Below are positions 45,908-55,118 of a stretch of 64,000 nucleotides of DNA, piece after piece. The stretch spans positions 1 to 64,000 of the forward strand of contig JBFHIJ010000011.1 in the NCBI GenBank assembly GCA_041596515.1, read 5' to 3'. This stretch comes from JBFHIJ01 sp041596515. GTDB taxonomy: Bacteria; Bacteroidota; Ignavibacteria; Kapaibacteriales; UBA2268. The position numbers and the translations under genes are program-made. Under the pieces are notes generated by a model. That model was not told the DNA's origin and ran no database searches. It saw nothing but the letters and a program-made list of their open reading frames with translations. The stretch's first letter is position 1; every line of letters starts with the position of its first letter.

Positions 45908-47376
45908 TGAAACGACTTCATCCCAATACAATCATATATAGGATTATCGTGGCATCCCCGCAGTATCTTCTACCAGCTTATCTAATATACAGTAATCAAA
46001 GTAGGTACGAAGATAAAATGTTTTTCTTCTTAGGGCTGTTTGCCTTGTTATTTATATTGCCTGTAGCAATCTTGAATTATGTGTTTTATAAGTATCAAAT
46101 AAGCGAAACAGAAGTCTTAATAAAGTCTGGCATTTTTGCTAAGAAGCAGAGAGTTATACCACTATCAAAGATTCAGAATATCAATATAGAACAAAACTTT
46201 CTGCAAAAGATTCTACGAATTTCCCAGTTAAAGCTGGAAACCGCCGGAGATGCGACTTCTGAAGCAGCTTTGCAATATATTTCATACAAAGAAGCTGAAA
46301 ATATACAAGAGTTTATTCAAGCTAAAAAAGAAAAACTTGAGTCAGAGGATGTACCTAAAAACAACTTAGAAGATTGCAATGATGTCCCATTGTCAGAGAA
46401 AGAAACAGGTAGCGATGAAATATTTAGGCTGACTTCCAAAGAATTATTACGATTTGGGATGCTGAGATTTAGGCCGGTAGTCTTGCTATTTATGTCGTGG
46501 ATGTATTCATTTGCACAGCCACTGATATATACGAGTGACTCCAATGAATTTGACCATCTTATAGATTATTTAACATCACTTAACAGTTTTGAATTAGTGT
46601 TGTATTTATCTGCATTTGTTATTGCTATAATCATTACTTCATGGCTTGCAGATATAGTTTTGACTTTTAATAAGTACTATAAATTTAATCTAAGAAAAGC
46701 TAAAGGCAAGTTGCATAGTTCCTACGGATTTACCAGTACGAAGAAGGCAACGATACCTCTAAAACGCTTGCAATCTTTAACGCTTAAAACAAATATTATA
46801 AAGAAAATGTTCAACTTTTATTCTTTAGAAATACAAACTGCAGGATTTGGAGAGAATAACATAAAACCGGAAGCAGTAATACCTTTCTCAAAAAAGGATA
46901 AAATCTTAGATTTAATACGTGATGTGTTTGATTTTCGAATGCCTGTAAAACTACAAAGCATTTCACCTTTGAGTGTCAGAAGAGCATTTTTCAAATTAGC
47001 ATTTTTCTGGACATTGTTGCTTGGACTTTTTACATACTTTTTAGGCTATTACATATTAATTGGAGTCGCAGTTTATCCATTGTTATATTTATTTGCTTAT
47101 CTCAGATATATCAATCGTGGCTATATTATAGCCGGAGACAAGTTAGCTGTGAAGCAAGGCGTATGGTTTAAGAGATTTACAGTGATTCCTATACGAAAAA
47201 TTCAGACATTCAGAATACATCAGACAATATTCCAGCGTAGATTAGGCCTTGCAACCGTTAATGTAGACACTGCAGCATCAGGTATCACTGGTGATATATC
47301 AATAATTGATGTTGATTTGAGAGATGCAGCAAGACTCAACAATGGAATAAAAAACAAGTTTTTTGAAACTTTATAA
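45907..47376 (+). CDS. Triple bPH2 (YdbT-like) membrane protein
   Basis: A 489-residue protein with paired helices in three places and three bPH2 domains. Each shows the pattern I/K-x-GIF/VW-x-K-x-RVIPLSKIQNI. They are at about residues 65-130 (SGIFAKKQRVIPLSKIQNI), 275-330 (YGFTSTKKATIPLKRLQSL) and 415-475 (QGVWFKRFTVIPIRKIQTF). This is the standard size of YdbT. It is translationally coupled to the YdbS-like gene and probably forms a complex with it. Function unknown. Confidence 0.85.
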   Translation: MKRLHPNTIIYRIIVASPQYLLPAYLIYSNQSRYEDKMFFFLGLFALLFILPVAILNYVFYKYQISETEVLIKSGIFAKKQRVIPLSKIQNINIEQNFLQKILRISQLKLETAGDATSEAALQYISYKEAENIQEFIQAKKEKLESEDVPKNNLEDCNDVPLSEKETGSDEIFRLTSKELLRFGMLRFRPVVLLFMSWMYSFAQPLIYTSDSNEFDHLIDYLTSLNSFELVLYLSAFVIAIIITSWLADIVLTFNKYYKFNLRKAKGKLHSSYGFTSTKKATIPLKRLQSLTLKTNIIKKMFNFYSLEIQTAGFGENNIKPEAVIPFSKKDKILDLIRDVFDFRMPVKLQSISPLSVRRAFFKLAFFWTLLLGLFTYFLGYYILIGVAVYPLLYLFAYLRYINRGYIIAGDKLAVKQGVWFKRFTVIPIRKIQTFRIHQTIFQRRLGLATVNVDTAASGITGDISIIDVDLRDAARLNNGIKNKFFETL

Positions 47377-47465
47377 ATCTATGTATAGTATTGTTTATAA
47401 TAAAAGATTTATATAGTTTAAGCGTTTAAATATCTTAATTTCGACAATATAGGATAAAAAATATT

Positions 47466-48305
47466 ATGGCTTGGTTTCTTAGGACTAAACAGAATATAGA
47501 CAATCAAAAATCTAAAGAAATGCCTAATGGCTTATGGACGAAATGTCCTTCTTGTAAAGAAGTCATATATAAAGATCAATTAGAAGAAGAACTCTACACC
47601 TGCTTTAAATGTGGTCATCATTTTAGAATAGGTAGCAATGATTATTTAAATATAATATTTGATAAGGATTCATTTGTAGAAACAAATACAGATATCAAAT
47701 CTGCAGATCCATTAGAATTTACGGATACGAAACCTTACCCTCAAAGAATAGAGGAAGGCGATAAAAAAACAGGTCTTAATGATTCCGTTACTTCAGGATA
47801 TGGTACTGTGGATGGTAGAAAGCTTTCAGCTGCTTTTATGAACTTCAATTATATTGGCGGTTCGCTTGGTGCAGTCGCCGGCGAAAAGATTTACAGGGCA
47901 GCTAAGTACTCGTTAGACAACAGAGTGCCTTTATTAGTCCTGTCTGCTTCCGGTGGTGCGCGGATGCAGGAAGCTGCATACTCACTAATGCAAATGGCAA
48001 AAACAAGCGCCATATTAGGAGAACTTGCGGAAAATAAGATTCCTTATATTTCCTTTTTAACCGATCCTACTACCGGCGGAGTCAGTGCATCTTATGCGAT
48101 GCTAGGCGATGTAAATATTGCAGAACCCGGAGCGCTTATTGGTTTTGCCGGACCTAGAGTAATAGAGCAGACTATTCGTAAGAAATTGCCACAAGGTTTC
48201 CAAAGAGCAGAATTTTTATTAGAGCATGGCTTTTTAGATATGATAGTGAAAAGGCAGGATCTCAAGACAAAAATATCTGAATTAATCAAGTGGTACGGAT
48301 TTTAA
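47466..48305 (+). CDS. accD: Acetyl-CoA carboxylase carboxyltransferase subunit beta
   Basis: A 279-residue protein. An N-terminal zinc finger (CPSC near residue 29 and CFKC near 48) is followed by the carboxyltransferase crotonase-like domain (GGSLGAVAGEKI, SASGGARMQEAAYSLMQMAK, TDPTTGGVSASYAMLGD, GFAGPRVIEQTI). With AccA it transfers CO2 from carboxybiotin to acetyl-CoA for fatty-acid synthesis. The accA gene is not in the window. The next gene begins one base after its stop. Confidence 0.96.
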   Translation: MAWFLRTKQNIDNQKSKEMPNGLWTKCPSCKEVIYKDQLEEELYTCFKCGHHFRIGSNDYLNIIFDKDSFVETNTDIKSADPLEFTDTKPYPQRIEEGDKKTGLNDSVTSGYGTVDGRKLSAAFMNFNYIGGSLGAVAGEKIYRAAKYSLDNRVPLLVLSASGGARMQEAAYSLMQMAKTSAILGELAENKIPYISFLTDPTTGGVSASYAMLGDVNIAEPGALIGFAGPRVIEQTIRKKLPQGFQRAEFLLEHGFLDMIVKRQDLKTKISELIKWYGF

Positions 48306-48306
48306 A

Positions 48307-49119
48307 ATGGTTAGGCTTACATTTTTTCTATTGCTCCTTATGTTTACAACAAAATTGCAATCACAAGGAGTTATACCAAAAGAGAAAGATGATCAGTATA
48401 AATATAATCAGCTTTTTTTAGGAATTGGCTATCCGTTTATTGTTAATTCTAAAGATTTTATTGAAGACTTTCAGGATTATTTGGGAGCTTCGGAAAATAC
48501 TTTTTCTGCTAATACACTTTTACAATTTCAGTTTAAACTCAAACCTATATACGATATTAGAATTGGCTTGGATGTTTCTTATTATAGATTGACACTGAAT
48601 GATACATATTCTTTGGAAGCATTACTTGCTAATGCTAAATATCAAAGAGACTTTAGTCAGGAGGTGGATGTTAGTAATATACCAATATTTTTAACCTTTG
48701 ATTATGTCCCATATCCTGTACCATATAAATCATACGTTGGCTTTGGTGTAGGTATTTGCTATAGCTCTTTAACTTGGTTAGAGTCCTTTTCTAGCTCATA
48801 TCGGTTTGACCATTATATACCCGGAGAGCATATCAATGAAGACAATATATCACCGTGCTTTAAGTTGTTTACCGGGGTAGAGTTAAGTTTCGACGAAACA
48901 TTAGATTACTCTTTTTTAGGTTCTTTATGTTTTGAGTTATCTTATGTATTTTATTCAGGTTCTGTTAAATTTTTTGAAAATACTTCGCAACAAAATTATT
49001 CTTTGCCCGTTGATTTAAGTAGGGATTATAAGTTATTCCCGAGTTCACTAAATTTATCTATGCTTGTATCATTTAATATGAGCGAGAAATTTTTCATCAG
49101 AAATAAGGACAGAGACTAA
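48307..49119 (+). CDS. Putative outer-membrane beta-barrel protein
   Basis: A 270-residue protein with a signal peptide (through KLQSQG, about residue 20). Repeated amphipathic strands follow (LFLGIGYPFIV, IRIGLDVSYYRLTL, SYVGFGVGICYSSL, LCFELSYVFYSG, LNLSMLVSFNMS). The strand spacing suggests an eight-stranded or larger barrel. I recognise no specific family. It starts immediately after accD but is unlikely to be functionally linked to it. Confidence 0.65.
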   Translation: MVRLTFFLLLLMFTTKLQSQGVIPKEKDDQYKYNQLFLGIGYPFIVNSKDFIEDFQDYLGASENTFSANTLLQFQFKLKPIYDIRIGLDVSYYRLTLNDTYSLEALLANAKYQRDFSQEVDVSNIPIFLTFDYVPYPVPYKSYVGFGVGICYSSLTWLESFSSSYRFDHYIPGEHINEDNISPCFKLFTGVELSFDETLDYSFLGSLCFELSYVFYSGSVKFFENTSQQNYSLPVDLSRDYKLFPSSLNLSMLVSFNMSEKFFIRNKDRD

Positions 49120-49202
49120 ACGAGCAAAAGTTGCGTAGGCGGATATTATGTATCCATAAAAATCTAAAATATTTTTCAAAATTTATTACGGACGAGGTGG
49201 CT

Positions 49203-49490
49203 ATGCAAACAAACGTAACATTCAGACATTTTAACGGGCAACATCCAAAATTACATCAGGCTGCTCTTGATACAGTCAAAAATTTTGAAAAGTATCATGA
49301 CGGCATTCTTTCAGCGAATATCGATTTCATAAATGAGCATGACAAAATTGTTCAATTTACGTTAAATCTTGAGGGTGATACGATTGTAGCCAAAGAAGAG
49401 AGTGATGATTTTAATAAGAGTTTGAATTTAGCTTCTGATAAAGTTAAAAGACAAATACGGAAATGGAAAACAAAGCATTCCCATAAATAA
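49203..49490 (+). CDS. hpf: Ribosome hibernation-promoting factor, short form
   Basis: A 95-residue HPF/RaiA-type protein. The opening MQTNVTFRHFNGQHPKLHQAA is followed by an alpha-beta pattern with a basic C-terminus (KVKRQIRKWKTKHSHK). The C-terminal dimerisation domain of long HPF is absent. It would bind the 30S decoding centre and inactivate ribosomes in stationary phase. The start is set at ATG 49203 by GAGGTGG about 4-8 bases upstream; the frame extends 24 codons further back without support. The hprK gene follows. Confidence 0.85.
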   Translation: MQTNVTFRHFNGQHPKLHQAALDTVKNFEKYHDGILSANIDFINEHDKIVQFTLNLEGDTIVAKEESDDFNKSLNLASDKVKRQIRKWKTKHSHK

Positions 49491-49510
49491 ATATTTTTCT
49501 TTATTTTAAG

Positions 49511-49537
49511 AAGGTCGGCGATGCCGACCTTTTTTTT
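49511..49537 (+). terminator. Intrinsic terminator
   Basis: AGGTCGGC (49512-49519), loop GAT, GCCGACCT (49523-49530), then seven T residues. It is G+C-rich and perfect. It separates hpf from hprK, which therefore needs read-through or its own promoter. Confidence 0.93.
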
Positions 49538-49555
49538 CATATATAGAGATATGTT

Positions 49556-50575
49556 ATGGATCAGCTAAAAAATCTACAACCACTTACTCCAAACGAAATA
49601 AAAGTAGATACTTTGCTTGGATCTCCCTGCGATTTTGTCCACCTAAATGAGCCTGTGGGTTTAGATAATCTAATTTACGACAAGAATCTTTATAGGCCTC
49701 AATTAGCACTTTCAGGTTATGTCGGCCTCTTTACGTATAAAAGAATACAGATATTTGGTAATACTGAAATGTATTATTTAGAGGATATGACTCTTGAGGA
49801 AAGAATCAAATCTTTCAATGTTATTTGTAAGTTTCCCATACCGTGCATTATTATTACAAACAATAACAAAATAGACAAAGAACTTTTAGATATTGCTACA
49901 AACAATAATATTGCTGTCTTTCGTACTGCTTATGATACTACCAAAACTTCTTACTTGCTTTCGGAGTACTTGGATGATCAATTTGCTCTGCAAGTAGTGT
50001 TGCATGGCTCTTTAGTAGATGTCTATGGTGTAGGCATTCTATTTGTAGGCAGGAGCGGTATAGGTAAAAGTGAAATTGCTCTTGATTTGATAGAAAGAGG
50101 CCACAGATTAGTGGCAGACGATATAGTAATGCTGACCAAAAAGAGGGGAAGCATACTTATGGGGACGGGCACTTCGCTTGTGCAGCACTTTATGGAATTT
50201 CGCGGTTTGGGGATGATTGATATTAGACAAATATTTGGAATTAGATCTATTCGCTTTCAGAAACGGTTAGAAATTTTAGTAGAACTCGAAGATTATACAA
50301 GTGCCAGCGACTATACCCGAACCGGATTAGAGGCTGATTCGATAAATATTTTGGGAATTGACCTTGAAACTATTAAATTACCAATATTTCCGGGTAAGAA
50401 TATAACAGTAATTGCAGAAGTAATTGCCTTAAATTATTTACTCAGAACTTATGGATATAACTCTGCGAATGTATTTTCAGATAGATTATCCGAGACTATT
50501 CGTCAAAAATCGACAATGGGCCGGGGATTTCACGATCAGAGAATTATTAATTATTTCCAGGGAGATAGGGAATAA
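49556..50575 (+). CDS. hprK: HPr kinase/phosphorylase
   Basis: A 339-residue protein with an N-terminal regulatory domain (1-130) and a C-terminal kinase domain. His150 in VVLHGSLV, the Walker A loop GRSGIGKS (residues 165-172), VADDIV and the EFRGLGMIDI motif are visible, and the MGRGFHDQRII block is near the end. It phosphorylates and dephosphorylates HPr on serine to couple metabolism to regulation. No HPr, EI or EII gene lies in the window, as is common for Gram-negative bacteria with a purely regulatory system. It is next to hpf. Confidence 0.93.
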   Translation: MDQLKNLQPLTPNEIKVDTLLGSPCDFVHLNEPVGLDNLIYDKNLYRPQLALSGYVGLFTYKRIQIFGNTEMYYLEDMTLEERIKSFNVICKFPIPCIIITNNNKIDKELLDIATNNNIAVFRTAYDTTKTSYLLSEYLDDQFALQVVLHGSLVDVYGVGILFVGRSGIGKSEIALDLIERGHRLVADDIVMLTKKRGSILMGTGTSLVQHFMEFRGLGMIDIRQIFGIRSIRFQKRLEILVELEDYTSASDYTRTGLEADSINILGIDLETIKLPIFPGKNITVIAEVIALNYLLRTYGYNSANVFSDRLSETIRQKSTMGRGFHDQRIINYFQGDRE

Positions 50576-50766
50576 GATAGAGTTAATCTTTCTGTTATAC
50601 TCTAATGAAGTAAAGTTATTATGACTTTCGCATAGTGAAATATGGTTTAAAAAAGCGAAGTAATAATAAAAATTACATAATTCCTGCCTCTTAGTATGGA
50701 TATTTGTTTAATTTAGTAGAAATTAGAGAATTACAATAAATATAATTTAATAAAGGTGCTTTGATT

Positions 50767-52749
50767 ATGCTAAAACGATTTGGCTTATTGATGTATTTAA
50801 CCGCATTCATTGTCATGTTTAATACTTCTTTGTCTCAAGACAATAAAAATATTGACTTTAAAGCGGTAACTAATGCTAAAGAATTAAAAGCCGGTGATAT
50901 CTTTAATGTTAGGCTAAGTTTTGACATTGAAGACCACTGGTATACCTACAGTCTTAAGATGCAAATTAATGGAGAGGGCATTGGTCCTACTCCGACAGAA
51001 ATTACAGTAAAAAATACTGACTTATTTGAGTTAGATCCTGAAGCTGTCATTGCACAGAAACCTGTAGTCAAGATGGACGAAGGGTTTGAGATGGAAATTG
51101 AAGTCTATAAGCATAAAGCAGAATTCATTTTACCTATTAAAGCTAAAAAGGATTTGACTTTAGAATCCGGAAAAGAATTAGTATTAGTTTATTTACAGCA
51201 GTGCGATACTGCAAGATGCCTTCCACCTACCGAATTTGAAGTTCCTATAGAATATACTGATAAAGAAGTTTCAACAGTATTGCCTGTAGCTAAAGAAGAT
51301 AATAAGGTAGAAACAAAAAAAGATTCTAAAATATTTGTTACCGATGCTACGACTGAAATAGAAGAAGTAAAGAAAAAAGGCGTTATGTCTTTCCTTTGGT
51401 TTGCAATGGGAGCAGGTGCTTTAGCTCTTTTGACTCCTTGCGTATTTCCTATGATTCCTATTACAGTTTCGTTCTTCACTAAAAGAGCTGAACAACATAA
51501 AGGGAAAGGCGTGCGAGATGCTACTCTTTATGCAATTGGTATCATGGCTACATTTACAGCTCTGGGTATGATCTTAGCTCTTATTTATGGTGCCTCGGGG
51601 ATTAGTAATTTTGCGACAAATGGCTGGGTAAATATGTTTATCGCAGCTTTATTTATCGTTTTTGCTTTTAACTTATTTGGTGCTTTTGAAATTCAAATGC
51701 CTACAGGGCTAATGAATAAATTGAATACTAAGAGCCAAGGTTCGGGTATTGTTAGTGTATTATTAATGGGACTAACCTTCTCTCTGACTTCTTTTACATG
51801 TACTGTGCCATTTGTAGGAACTACACTTATTTCGACTGCTAATGGAGAGTGGTTTTATCCGATTCTCGGTATGTTAGCGTTTTCCGGTGTTTTTGCTGCT
51901 CCATTTTTCTTATTAGCTTTGTTCCCAACATTTATGCAGAAAATGCCTAAAGCTGGTGGCTGGATGAATAACGTTAAAGTTGTAATGGGCTTTTTAGAAA
52001 TAGCAGCTGCAATCAAATTTGTATCAAATGCAGACTTAGTATGGAATTGGGGAATCATGCCTCCTGTGATTTTCCTGGCAATATGGATTGCATGTGCTAT
52101 CATGATTGTATTATATATCTTAGGTAAATTTAAATTAGCACATGACGCTCCTTTAAATGGAGTTGGTCCAATGAGAATAACTTTTGCTACCATTTTCCTA
52201 ACAATTACTATCTTCTTGTTTTCAGGACTCAATGGTGGTTCATTAGGAGAGTTGGATGCGTTTATTCCGCCTCCGAATTACTCAGAAATGATGGGAGATG
52301 ATTCCGGAAGTTCTAATATCCCGGCCTCAGTTGATCCTAAAGCACCTATAGGTGGTAGTGAAAAAGAAATGAAAGACAGAGCTATGCAAGGCTGGCTTAA
52401 AAACTATCAAGAAGGCCTAGATTTAGCTAAAAAAGAGAATAAAATACTATTTGTAGATTTTACTGGCTTCACCTGTACCAATTGCCGTTGGATGGAGACT
52501 AAAATGTTTCCTAAACCAGCTGTAATGGAAAAAATGGAGCAAATGGTCAGAGTAAAATTATTTACAGATCGTAACAAAGAACCGTATATTTCTAATCAAA
52601 AATTGCAACAAGAAAAATTTGGTTCGATTGAGCTTCCGTTATATGTGTTATTAACACCTAATGGTGAGTTTATCGCTTCGAATAGTTTTACTAGAGATCA
52701 AACTCAGTTCTTAGAGTTTTTAGACAAAGGATTAGATGCAGTAGAATAG
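50767..52749 (+). CDS. dsbD: DsbD-like thiol:disulfide interchange protein
   Basis: A 660-residue protein with a signal peptide (through NTSLSQ). An N-terminal periplasmic domain (about 25-160) contains the CDTARC cysteine pair. An eight-helix transmembrane domain (about 215-500) has cysteines in LTPCVFPMIPI and SFTCTVPFVG. A C-terminal thioredoxin domain has CTNC (DFTGFTCTNCRWME). All three electron-relay cysteine pairs are thus present. It carries reducing power from cytoplasmic thioredoxin to the periplasm. The start is set at ATG 50767 (AAAGGTG upstream); a TTG two codons earlier is possible. Confidence 0.93.
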   Translation: MLKRFGLLMYLTAFIVMFNTSLSQDNKNIDFKAVTNAKELKAGDIFNVRLSFDIEDHWYTYSLKMQINGEGIGPTPTEITVKNTDLFELDPEAVIAQKPVVKMDEGFEMEIEVYKHKAEFILPIKAKKDLTLESGKELVLVYLQQCDTARCLPPTEFEVPIEYTDKEVSTVLPVAKEDNKVETKKDSKIFVTDATTEIEEVKKKGVMSFLWFAMGAGALALLTPCVFPMIPITVSFFTKRAEQHKGKGVRDATLYAIGIMATFTALGMILALIYGASGISNFATNGWVNMFIAALFIVFAFNLFGAFEIQMPTGLMNKLNTKSQGSGIVSVLLMGLTFSLTSFTCTVPFVGTTLISTANGEWFYPILGMLAFSGVFAAPFFLLALFPTFMQKMPKAGGWMNNVKVVMGFLEIAAAIKFVSNADLVWNWGIMPPVIFLAIWIACAIMIVLYILGKFKLAHDAPLNGVGPMRITFATIFLTITIFLFSGLNGGSLGELDAFIPPPNYSEMMGDDSGSSNIPASVDPKAPIGGSEKEMKDRAMQGWLKNYQEGLDLAKKENKILFVDFTGFTCTNCRWMETKMFPKPAVMEKMEQMVRVKLFTDRNKEPYISNQKLQQEKFGSIELPLYVLLTPNGEFIASNSFTRDQTQFLEFLDKGLDAVE

Positions 52750-52770
52750 CATTAAATAAAATATCTAACA

Positions 52771-52807
52771 AAGGCCTCTTCAGATTATATTTGAAGAGGT
52801 TTTTTTT
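52771..52807 (+). terminator. Intrinsic terminator
   Basis: CCTCTTCA (52775-52782) pairs with TGAAGAGG (52792-52799) around a 9-base loop, followed by eight T residues. It ends the dsbD transcript. Confidence 0.9.
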
Positions 52808-52853
52808 ATTCTTAAATTGCAATTTACAATTAGATTATCATATAGGTGATATA

Positions 52854-53765
52854 ATGAAATACTTGCAAATCGTATTACTGTTTCTCTTGCTCATTGGTTG
52901 TTACGGAATTGAAAGTGATAAAAAATTTGACTTGCAACTGGATATTAATCAAAATTTTAAACATGGATATAATATCTGCAATGTAACTCAGGAAACTGTG
53001 AATGGAAGTACGATATCTTCAGATAGTTCATTTTCGTCAACAAATATAAATGTAATAAAAAGAACAAATGATTATTATACAATAGAGCATAAAGAAGAAT
53101 CAAAAAAATATACAGAACTATTTGATCTGTCAGATTTAAGATTAATTGTCAGTTTTGATTATTATGGTAAATATTTAGGAGTAGAAAATGAAATTGAATT
53201 GACAGACTATATGTATGATGCAATAACTTCTAATGCAAAAAAAACATATTCTGTTGTTACGAATCCAGAATTCAAAAAACAAATGATTGACAAATTTGAT
53301 GCTGAGTATAGAACTATATTTACGAAAGAACGTTTGTTGAGTATTGTACAAGCAATGATAAATATGTCAGATATTACTGACTGTATTGGTTGTACTATAG
53401 GAGATACGTTAAATATTGATTCTGAATTGTCATTGCCAATGTTAGGAAAAGTTAAAAGTTGTAGGAAGATATTTATAGAAGAATTAAGCAAAATAAATAA
53501 CTATAGAGTTGTTCTCATTGATACTTTGGATTCGGTTGACTATAATAATAAACTTATCAATCTAGCTAATATAAGCGAAAAGGATAATTTTACTTATAAC
53601 AAAAATGTTAGAAAATACTATTACTCCGAAGCTTATATCACAATCAATGCAAAGAATGGACTGTGCGAACATAGCAAAATTAAAATTACAAAAAGATCTG
53701 AAGCTAATGGTTATATCGAAGAAATAGTTGAAATAACTACAAGTAATCTTAGAAATGATCTATAA
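52854..53765 (+). CDS. Uncharacterised lipoprotein
   Basis: A 303-residue protein with a lipobox (LLLIGCYG, lipidated Cys16). The mature part is rich in Asn, Ile, Lys and Ser. It alternates beta-like strands with one helical section near residues 120-175, and includes CIGC at about 180. I recognise no family. AGGTGA upstream of ATG 52854 supports this start over an earlier in-frame codon inside the terminator. A+T content is higher than in neighbouring genes. It sits between two housekeeping blocks and is followed by a possible decayed gene, which hints at a recently acquired or fast-evolving spot. Confidence 0.65.
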   Translation: MKYLQIVLLFLLLIGCYGIESDKKFDLQLDINQNFKHGYNICNVTQETVNGSTISSDSSFSSTNINVIKRTNDYYTIEHKEESKKYTELFDLSDLRLIVSFDYYGKYLGVENEIELTDYMYDAITSNAKKTYSVVTNPEFKKQMIDKFDAEYRTIFTKERLLSIVQAMINMSDITDCIGCTIGDTLNIDSELSLPMLGKVKSCRKIFIEELSKINNYRVVLIDTLDSVDYNNKLINLANISEKDNFTYNKNVRKYYYSEAYITINAKNGLCEHSKIKITKRSEANGYIEEIVEITTSNLRNDL

Positions 53766-53898
53766 TATAGTAAATATACGATTTTTATTTATTACTATTT
53801 ATAAATCGTCTAATTTGACACATATTTTAGTTAGATGTTTGTAAAATTGCTAAATTTAAGTCATAGCATTACCACAGGGAAAAAAAGATATTCGTGTT

Positions 53899-54379
53899 AT
53901 GGTGAAATATTTGAAGTTTATAATAACATATCTTTTATTCTAACTTTACAAGTCTAGTTACTTTCTCAAAAGTCATTTACTGTATCTATGAAATAAACAA
54001 AGATACCCTAAAATTGATTTCCTATGTTCTAATCTTAGTTGGCAATGATTGGGATTATAAATTAGTCCCAGACATTCAATATTCCTTCTTCAGTCAAAAT
54101 GAAGACTTACTTCAAAACAAAACTGACATTTTCAAATATCCTGAATTATCCGCCAAACAGAAGAAGGATATAGATAGTCTTCTGAGCATTTTGGAGAATT
54201 CAATTAGTGAAGATATAAATCATTACTCAGGAGATGAAAAGTCTCTTTATATGCTTTATATGGCAGCTTTAAATGAGTATAAAAATTCAAGCGACTTATT
54301 ATCAAAAATTGAAGACTACTTTCTTTTTGATGGAGCATTGAAAGAGACACTGGGTGAGTTTCAATGGCAACATAAGTAA
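53899..54379 (+). pseudogene. Possible frameshifted small gene
   Basis: An ATG at 53899 begins a hydrophobic start (MVKYLKFIITYLLF) that stops after 14 codons at TAA 53941. A long open frame one base out of register runs from 53927 to a stop at 54379. It contains a helical, acidic segment (ELSAKQKKDIDSLLSILENS) and ends EFQWQHK. That frame has no ATG near its beginning, only a TTG at 54014. A single-base change would join the two into one protein of about 155 residues with a signal-like N-terminus. Alternatively the TTG is a true start (121 residues), or neither is expressed. No family recognised. Confidence 0.35.
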
Positions 54380-54537
54380 TCTTTATCTTATTACAAAATA
54401 TTTATAGTTGGTAATAAATTCTGTTGTTCAACATGTATAAAAAGAATTTTACTTGTTGATTTTATAGGAAATTATGTATATTAGCAGACCATTTTAGTCC
54501 TATCTTTACTAAAACTATCCATATTATAAAAACTTCA

Positions 54538-54568
54538 TTTGCAGAGCCGAAAATATTGACTATTTTTG
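54538..54568 (+). promoter_or_regulatory. Bacteroidota-type promoter of the suf operon
   Basis: TTTG at 54538-54541 and TATTTTTG at 54561-54568, with 19 bases between them, fit the TTG-N17-23-TAnnTTTG consensus known from Bacteroidota. The start codon of the rrf2 gene is 80 bases downstream. An inverted repeat lies exactly where the transcription start is expected. Confidence 0.65.
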
Positions 54569-54569
54569 C

Positions 54570-54594
54570 AAATAGGATTACAATAGTCCTATTT
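54570..54594. promoter_or_regulatory. Inverted-repeat operator in the suf promoter
   Basis: AAATAGGA and TCCTATTT form a perfect 8+8 inverted repeat separated by 9 bases. It begins 2 bases after the -7 element, covering the likely start site. A half-site-like TTAGTCCTATC occurs upstream near 54494-54504. Because the first gene is an Rrf2-type regulator, autoregulation through this site is the natural reading. Confidence 0.65.
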
Positions 54595-54647
54595 AGATAA
54601 TCGTCGCATGACTTAAACAAAAACAACGGCATAATAGGCAAATATTT

Positions 54648-55118
54648 ATGTTCAAACTCTCAAAGAAAGTTGAATACGCAATCTTGGCTGTGCAGTATAT
54701 GGCTATGAATTCTAAAGGTATTGTTTCGGCAAAAGAAATAGCCGAGCACCTTAATATATCTTTTGAGTTCCTTTCTAAAGCCCTTCAAAAGCTGATGAAA
54801 AACGGCATCATTGAATCCAAACAAGGAATCAAAGGCGGGTATGTACTTAGCAGGCCTGCGGAATTGATTTCCCTTGCTGATATTATTAATGCACAAAGTA
54901 ATGAAATTAGAGTTGTTGATTGTTTGACTGATGATAGCGACTGCGTGTGCGTACGTGAAGAGGATTGTACTCTTCGCTCACCTATGCAAAACATTCAACA
55001 AAGAATAAATTCAATTTTAAAATCAACCAGTTTAGCTGATATTTGTAGTAGCAAAAAGCCCCTGATAGATGCAAATGAGATATTAAATTATAAATTCGAA
55101 GGTAATAGTGATGAATAA
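54648..55118 (+). CDS. Rrf2/IscR-type iron-sulfur regulator
   Basis: A 156-residue winged-helix regulator. The Rrf2 opening KKVEYAILAVQYMA is followed by AKEIAEHLNISFEFLSKALQKL and the wing GIKGGYVLSRP. Cysteines at 92, 99, 101 and 107 occupy the region where IscR binds its [2Fe-2S] cluster (Cys92, 98 and 104 in E. coli). It probably senses Fe-S status and controls this operon through the inverted repeat upstream. The sufB start codon lies inside its last codons, an 8-base overlap. Confidence 0.92.
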   Translation: MFKLSKKVEYAILAVQYMAMNSKGIVSAKEIAEHLNISFEFLSKALQKLMKNGIIESKQGIKGGYVLSRPAELISLADIINAQSNEIRVVDCLTDDSDCVCVREEDCTLRSPMQNIQQRINSILKSTSLADICSSKKPLIDANEILNYKFEGNSDE

